DNA of 64,000 bases from DASQMT01 sp963827335 (lineage in GTDB: Bacteria; Actinomycetota; Thermoleophilia; Solirubrobacterales; Solirubrobacteraceae): contig CAWHAP010000013.1 in the NCBI GenBank assembly GCA_963827335.1, positions 62,001-126,000 on the forward strand. Reading direction: 5' to 3'. Below, one piece after another: positions 59,092 through 64,000 of the stretch. A program made the position numbers and the translations under genes. Numbering within the stretch: position 1 is the first letter of the stretch; each line of letters begins with the position of its first letter. A model generated the notes under the pieces. It did not search any database. It saw only the letters and a program-made list of their open reading frames with translations, and was not told the origin of the DNA.

Positions 59092-62000
59092 CGCGTGGTC
59101 GCCGTCGAGGCCGTGTCGATGCGCAGCTCGCATTGCAGCACGAGGCGGTCGCGCTGTGATACGCGGACCCAGAGCCAGCGCTGCGGCAGGTTCTGCGTGA
59201 TCGAGAGCGGGATCGCCGTGTCCCAGCGCCCGCCGGTCGTCTCGATCGTGGCCGTGACGTCGTCGTACTCGAGGCCCGGGTCGTCGCTCTTGATCGAGAT
59301 GGCGAACGTCGCCGTGAGCGCGTCGCTGCCCTCGGTGATGCGCAGTGCGAGCGCGCCGTCGTCCTGCCGCTCGGGCCCGATCGCGATGCCGAGGGAGTAC
59401 GGCCTGCCGGGAACGACGGTCACGCGTCGATCCTCCGTCTCCGCCAGCCGGCCCTCCGGCCCATGGACGCGGACTGCGACCCAGCCGCGGTAGTTCGTGA
59501 GCACCGGTCCGGAGAGCGCCTGGCGGAGCGCGGCCGGCACCGACTCCTTGAGCGCCGCGTTGAGATGCGTCGTCGTGATCGCCCGTGCGCCCGGGGGAGC
59601 GTGCGGCTCGCCGAAGCGTCGCGGGGCCCGCGGGGTGCGATCGAGGTCGACGTGGAGGTCGGACAACGTGGTCGCGCGCATGTCGACCAGCTGCGTGAAG
59701 AGCAGTTGCGCGTAGCCGAAGACGATGGCCCAGGCGAGGATCTGGCCGGACGTGTCGAGACCGCCGAAGCCGGGGATGAAGTCGCCGCGCATCAGGAGCA
59801 GGCCGAGCACCGCCGTCAGCGCGCCCGCCGGAGGCTTCAGGACCGCGAGCGCGATCGCAACACGGGTCGGGACCGAGGTCCCGCGGAGCCTGCGGACGCC
59901 CACGGCCGCGCCGAGCGCGCCGGCGATCAGGCCGAGCAGCTCGACGAGCGCGATGTCCCCGGGCTCCGCGACGGCACGGATTCCCGCGTCGGCGTCCATC
60001 GCGGGCGTGGTCGCGGCGCTGCTCGAGGGGCAGGCGATCCGGTCGAACGTCGCGAAGCAGAGCGGCAGCACGGAGGGTCGGCTGAACCCCAGGACCGCGA
60101 GCGCGACCGCGAGGGCAGCGAGGGCAGCGGCGCTGCCCAGCGCGATCCTGTGGAAGCTGCGCCAGCGCGCCGCCTGGCGCCGGTCGGCGAGCTTCGCGGC
60201 CGCGCTGGTCGCGGCGATCCGATCGCGCGCGATCGCGTCGAACCGGAACGCCCCGGCGCGGCCCGCCAGCGCCTCCAACTCGATCCTGCGCGGGTCGTCT
60301 GGCGACAGGCTCCGCTGTGCGTGCTCGACGATGCGCGGCATCTCCGCGGTCAGGTGCTCGTCGGGAGCGACGCGCAGGAGCGCCAGGTCGACCGCATCGA
60401 CGGCCCGCGCGACACGCTCCTCCTCGGCTCCGGCCAGCGCGGTGACGAGCCGCCGCCACGTGCCGCCCTTGCGGTCACCGCGGGCGGCCTTCCTCGCGAC
60501 GTAGAGATGCTGCTGCAACTCCGCCATGCGATCGTCGGAGACGGCACCTGCCGCGCGGTAGACAGCGGTCAGACGCTGCAGGTCGGCGACGTGCGCGAGC
60601 GCCTGCTCCCGCCACGCCGACGGCGTCGAGTGGACGAGGGGTTCCAGGGCCGGCTGCTGGCGCCGGACCGCCCTCCCATGCTGGCCGCTGGAGCGGACAC
60701 GTCGCGGCCGCACGGCCCGCCCCGGGAGCATCACGTACACCGCGATGGGCACCACGGCCGCGGTCAAGCCGACGAGCACCCACCAGGCGGCGTCGCCGTC
60801 GAGCAGCTCGACCGCCGACCATCCGCCCACCACCGCCGAGCCGGCGACGGCGAGCACCGGACCTACGACCGGGTGCCATGGCGCGCGCAGCACCGGGATA
60901 CGGCCGAGCGTCCGGGGCAGGAACTTCGGCACGGTGCCCAGCACGAGCAGGAACGGGATCCAGAACACCGCAGCGGGCGGGTCGAAGCTGCCGGCCACGA
61001 GGGCATCGGCCCACGAGGGGGTGCCCTGGACCGCTGCGAACACCGCGCTCACGCCAGTTCCCGCGAGCAGGAGCCCGGCGACCACGGCGTGGAGCCAGCC
61101 GTTGCCCGTGCGCCGTCCCCACGCGCGCAGGATCGGGACGACCGCGACGCCCGCGATCAGGAACACGGCGACCAGCGTGAGCACGAAGCCGTTCCAGGAC
61201 AGGCGCTCGACGTCGGACGAGCTCGCTTCGACGGCCACCGCACGCGCGGCCAGGTAGAGCTCGGCGGAGATGAACGCGAGCAGCACCGCGGCGCGATTCC
61301 AGATGTTGCCCGCCACGAGCCCGGCGATCGCCAGGAACAGGGCCCGCAACACCTGCAGCGGCTGCATCAGCGGCAGCGTGCTGCCTCTGAGCAGGGCCAG
61401 GGAGACGAGCGCACTGCGGCTCATCGTGCGGAGCGCGAGGTTGCTGACGATCTCCTGGGGGTCGTCGCGTGCGAGCTGGACCGGCAGCGGAGTCGTCTGG
61501 CGGCGCATCCGCGCGACCGCCTCCCCGAGGAGCTCCGGCTCGGGTGGAAGCTCGAGCGGCCGGCTCGAAGCACCGCCGCGGGCGTCGGCGTCGGCCTCCT
61601 CGATCAGCGACGGGAGCTCGTGCGCCAGCACCTCGAGCTGCGCCGCACGGATGCACATGACGCGCGTGAGCGAGCCCCGCGCCGCCCACTCGGGACACTC
61701 GAGCAGATCGAACCTCAGCATCGCGGCGACGCGTGACCGGAGATCGTCGGCACCCGCCGGCTCGGACCCCGCGGCGCCGGCGTCTGCCAATGCCTCGTGG
61801 GCGAGCCGGTGGAGCTCCGCGACGAACGCGCCCTCCCCTTCCCAGCGCTCGCCGTCGGGAGCATCGGGAACGAGCGCATGCGCGAGCCGGACCCAGGGCT
61901 CCTGGTCGGCGACGTCCCTCGCACGCCCTGCGTCGAGCAGCATCGCCACCACCCGCGCAGCGCCGTCCATGCGACCCCACAGGTAGTCGTTGGCCCGCCA

Positions 62001-63872
62001 TGATCGGCGATGGAACGCGGCGAAGTGCGCCAGCCGTATCCCGGTCAGCTTCGACTCGGGGGTCCAGTCACCGGGCTCGGTCACCGGCTTCTCGTCGAGC
62101 AGCGGGCAAGGGCTGGAGGGGGTGAGCTGCGCGAAGGCGATCCGCTGGCCGTCGTCGATGTCGCGCTCCATCGCGAACGCGCGCCGGACGACCTCGATGC
62201 CGAGCACCCGCTCGAGGAACCGCTCGACCATGTCGTCGGTGAGGTCCGGGCCCTCCCAGCTCGGGCCGAAGAGCGCCGCGCCGATGACCGAGCCCGGCCG
62301 GGCGTCAAGTTGGCGCCGCACGGCGAACATCGTCTGCGCCGTCGCGACCACCTCCCGGCGCAGCGCGCCCTCGTCCCAGGGCAGCGTCGCGGAGAGCCGG
62401 CTCATCGCCGCGGCGGGGTCGGCGCCGTCGGCGATGGCCTGCAGCGGCTCCTTGATCCGCTCGTCGCCGAGGGCCTCCCGTCGCCGGGCCTCCGAGACGG
62501 TGACCGTGTCGTCGATCGCCGCGCGTGCCGCGAGCAGGGCGGCGTGATCCTCGGCTGGGCGCGTGCGGAGCGCCTCGCGGATGAGGTCGATCGCCAGGTG
62601 GTGCACGCGGCGCGCCGCTTGCACTCCCCAACCCCATTCCCCCGGCGCCGGCGGGTGCAGGGTCTGCGGGATCCACGGCAGCTCGTACTCCGTACCCAGC
62701 GCATCCCACACCTTCCGTGCGGGGGCGGCGATGAGCTCGCGCAGGGAGACGAGCCGGCGGCGGTCGCGGTAGACGCCGAGCAGCGCGGCCGCGGCCTCCT
62801 GGAGCGTTGCGAGGTCGAGCCGGAGCAGGGCGAGCTCCGCCGCGTAGGTCGGCTCTCCGCGCCAGCTCGCGTCCTCGAGCGCCTTGAGCTGGTCGGCGAA
62901 CGGTGCCTTGCGGGGGATCCCGAGGACGTTGGCCAGCACGCGCGGCAGGCGCGGCTCGAACTTCGCCTCGGGGTCGTGCTCGTCCTCCGGAAGCGGCTCG
63001 GTGACGTCCTTGGGCTCGCCGTTGACGTAGCACAGGTAGCGCTTCACGTAGCCCCGTGCGGGCCGGGCCTTGATCAGGTCGATCGCCGCCGCGATCGGTG
63101 CGTTGTCCAGCAGGCCGCCGTCGATGACCGAGCGCTCCTCGGTGAACCCCGCCAGGGCCATCGCTCCCGGCTCGTCCACCTTGAACGGCTCGAAGGCGAG
63201 TGGGAACGAGGCAGACGAGCGCGCGGCGGCCGCGAGCTTCCCCGCGGTGTAGTGCGAGTTCTCGCGGAAGCGGAAGCGCGCACGGTACTCGAGCGCCGTG
63301 ATCTCCCCGCCCCAGACGTCGGCGAAACGCCGCCCGGCGCCCGCCACGTCGGTCGTCGTGACGTCGAGGAAGGGCGGGGGCTCCAGCACGGGCGGCTCGA
63401 CCGCCGGGGCGTTGAGCGGTTCGGGATCGACCTCGGTGCGGTCCTCCCACCGGATCGCGTCGAACGTCCGCAGGAGCTCGGTGTGGAAGTAGACGCCGCT
63501 CATCAGCGAGAACGGGTCGCCGAGGGTCAGCGGATGGAGCAGGCGGGACGCGTCGCCGAGCTCGAGCCAGCGCGTGCGCAGGTAGTCCGGGTGAAGGCGA
63601 CGTCTCCCGACGCTCGCCGCCGCCAGCAGCGCGCCGTTGATCCCGCCGGCGCTCGAGCCGCTCATCACGTCGACGACGAGGCGGCGATCCAGTGCCCCGC
63701 AGATGGCGGCGTACACGGAACGGGTCGGGAAGCCCTCGATCACCTCGGGACCGAGGTCCGCCCGGCGGGCGCAGTCGATCTCGACGGCGCTGCCGCCCAT
63801 CCAGATCGCGAGGCTCACGCCGCCGTTGAGCGCCATGGCGACGCGAACCTCTTCCACGCTGCGGTCGCCCAT
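59088..63872 (-). CDS. Patatin-related DUF3376 phospholipase, membrane embedded
   Basis: 1594 residues. Patatin domain 1-330: nucleophile Ser74 in SGSSAGG, Asp251 in IDGGLLDNA, oxyanion loop NGGVSLAIWMGG. DUF3376 at about 600-760, with FHRRSWRANDYLWGRMDGAA, identifies the TIGR03607 patatin-related group. Then about six membrane helices (about 840-1050), a charged linker of about 200 residues, more helices (about 1265-1420), and a beta-rich C-terminal domain of about 150 residues that resembles a recognition module (inference). GAGAGGG precedes ATG. Coupled to the CHAT gene. Confidence 0.88.
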   Translation of the reverse strand: MGDRSVEEVRVAMALNGGVSLAIWMGGSAVEIDCARRADLGPEVIEGFPTRSVYAAICGALDRRLVVDVMSGSSAGGINGALLAAASVGRRRLHPDYLRTRWLELGDASRLLHPLTLGDPFSLMSGVYFHTELLRTFDAIRWEDRTEVDPEPLNAPAVEPPVLEPPPFLDVTTTDVAGAGRRFADVWGGEITALEYRARFRFRENSHYTAGKLAAAARSSASFPLAFEPFKVDEPGAMALAGFTEERSVIDGGLLDNAPIAAAIDLIKARPARGYVKRYLCYVNGEPKDVTEPLPEDEHDPEAKFEPRLPRVLANVLGIPRKAPFADQLKALEDASWRGEPTYAAELALLRLDLATLQEAAAALLGVYRDRRRLVSLRELIAAPARKVWDALGTEYELPWIPQTLHPPAPGEWGWGVQAARRVHHLAIDLIREALRTRPAEDHAALLAARAAIDDTVTVSEARRREALGDERIKEPLQAIADGADPAAAMSRLSATLPWDEGALRREVVATAQTMFAVRRQLDARPGSVIGAALFGPSWEGPDLTDDMVERFLERVLGIEVVRRAFAMERDIDDGQRIAFAQLTPSSPCPLLDEKPVTEPGDWTPESKLTGIRLAHFAAFHRRSWRANDYLWGRMDGAARVVAMLLDAGRARDVADQEPWVRLAHALVPDAPDGERWEGEGAFVAELHRLAHEALADAGAAGSEPAGADDLRSRVAAMLRFDLLECPEWAARGSLTRVMCIRAAQLEVLAHELPSLIEEADADARGGASSRPLELPPEPELLGEAVARMRRQTTPLPVQLARDDPQEIVSNLALRTMSRSALVSLALLRGSTLPLMQPLQVLRALFLAIAGLVAGNIWNRAAVLLAFISAELYLAARAVAVEASSSDVERLSWNGFVLTLVAVFLIAGVAVVPILRAWGRRTGNGWLHAVVAGLLLAGTGVSAVFAAVQGTPSWADALVAGSFDPPAAVFWIPFLLVLGTVPKFLPRTLGRIPVLRAPWHPVVGPVLAVAGSAVVGGWSAVELLDGDAAWWVLVGLTAAVVPIAVYVMLPGRAVRPRRVRSSGQHGRAVRRQQPALEPLVHSTPSAWREQALAHVADLQRLTAVYRAAGAVSDDRMAELQQHLYVARKAARGDRKGGTWRRLVTALAGAEEERVARAVDAVDLALLRVAPDEHLTAEMPRIVEHAQRSLSPDDPRRIELEALAGRAGAFRFDAIARDRIAATSAAAKLADRRQAARWRSFHRIALGSAAALAALAVALAVLGFSRPSVLPLCFATFDRIACPSSSAATTPAMDADAGIRAVAEPGDIALVELLGLIAGALGAAVGVRRLRGTSVPTRVAIALAVLKPPAGALTAVLGLLLMRGDFIPGFGGLDTSGQILAWAIVFGYAQLLFTQLVDMRATTLSDLHVDLDRTPRAPRRFGEPHAPPGARAITTTHLNAALKESVPAALRQALSGPVLTNYRGWVAVRVHGPEGRLAETEDRRVTVVPGRPYSLGIAIGPERQDDGALALRITEGSDALTATFAISIKSDDPGLEYDDVTATIETTGGRWDTAIPLSITQNLPQRWLWVRVSQRDRLVLQCELRIDTASTATTR

Positions 63873-63937
63873 CGCGCAGACCCTCTCACTGTCGCCGCTT
63901 GGCGATCAAGGGGCCGCGGGCGACATCGACGCGCGGG

Positions 63938-63980
63938 GCCTCAGGCGGCGGCGGGCGCCGGCTCGAGCGCGCCCGCTGCC
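63938..63980 (-). repeat. 43-base direct repeat, right copy (3' end of the incoming gene)
   Basis: Identical to 55406-55448. It contains the last 12 codons and stop of the gene at 63941-64000 and 3 bases beyond. Confidence 0.85.
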
Positions 63981-64000
63981 TCGTCCGCCGCGTGGGCCGA
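63941..64000 (-). CDS. 3' end of a gene continuing beyond the window
   Basis: Only 19 codons and the stop are inside: the end reads SAHAADE then AAGALEPAPAAA. The identity cannot be told. The last 12 codons match the 31-codon frame at 55409. Confidence 0.5.
   Translation of the reverse strand, partial: SAHAADEAAGALEPAPAAA

Larger units (their letters stand above)
55406..63980. mobile_element. Candidate 8.5-kb island bounded by 43-base repeats
   Basis: The right repeat is the natural 3' end of a minus-strand gene that enters from beyond base 64000; the left copy looks like the displaced 3' end. The span holds two membrane-protein genes, the CHAT-patatin pair and a tRNA-His fragment. No integrase is seen. 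Alternatives: a segmental duplication or gene conversion of a repeated tail. Confidence 0.5.

Overview
The window comes from a high-GC actinobacterium. The style of the genes suggests class Thermoleophilia, order Solirubrobacterales (Conexibacter, Solirubrobacter or relatives): very G+C-rich third positions, many secreted RTX-like repeat proteins, PNPOx, VOC and DUF899 small-enzyme genes, and many starts with a TANNNT -10 hexamer 5-8 nt upstream (leaderless transcription). The genus is an inference; there is no rRNA here to test it.

Layout. 1-18.3 kb is ordinary chromosome: flavin-binding PNPOx proteins, cupin, VOC and DUF899 proteins, a metallo-beta-lactamase fold protein, a PNPOx-GAF-winged helix fusion, an ECF sigma factor with a membrane-anchored partner, an aldo/keto reductase with a divergent XRE/MmyB regulator, a DSP/PTP-like phosphatase, an amine oxidase, a beta-phosphoglucomutase/GH65 phosphorylase pair for trehalose- or maltose-type disaccharides, and an NlpC/P60 hydrolase. 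18.4-23.1 kb holds an MFS exporter, MarR regulator, SnoaL-like protein, PhyH dioxygenase and Tat-exported FAD oxidase. Four of these five are broken by single-base indels (11 in total, nearly all extra bases in G/C runs), which looks like a local sequence-quality problem or a decaying cluster. 23.2-29.0 kb carries two RTX-type secreted proteins (one with a collagen-like tail), a CBS protein and an MFS transporter.

At 29.1 kb lies an intact tRNA-His(GTG). A 46-bp near-copy of its 3' part sits at 55.74 kb, so 29.1-55.8 kb may be a 26.6-kb genomic island. It holds metal/metalloid resistance-type genes (three ArsR regulators, a CadC-like ArsR with a CDF-like exporter, an ArsR/VOC/FAD-oxidoreductase/MFS operon, an MFS exporter with CsoR/RcnR-like operators), an M28 peptidase, a MopE/PKD secreted protein, and a ten-gene sugar locus (SorC regulator, split transketolase, FGGY kinase, TIM-barrel isomerase, DUF2291, ribose-type ABC transporter, secreted nucleoside-hydrolase-like protein). 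Its gene set matches the published transketolase route for D-apiose.

55.4-64.0 kb is a second candidate island, bounded by a perfect 43-bp direct repeat (55406-55448 and 63938-63980) that is the 3' end of a gene entering from the right. Inside are a displaced tRNA-His fragment, two membrane proteins and a translationally coupled pair: a 1594-aa membrane-embedded patatin/DUF3376 phospholipase and a CHAT (caspase-like) protease. I see no integrase. This pair, in a small repeat-bounded island, is the best candidate for an undescribed system, possibly defence or programmed cell death.
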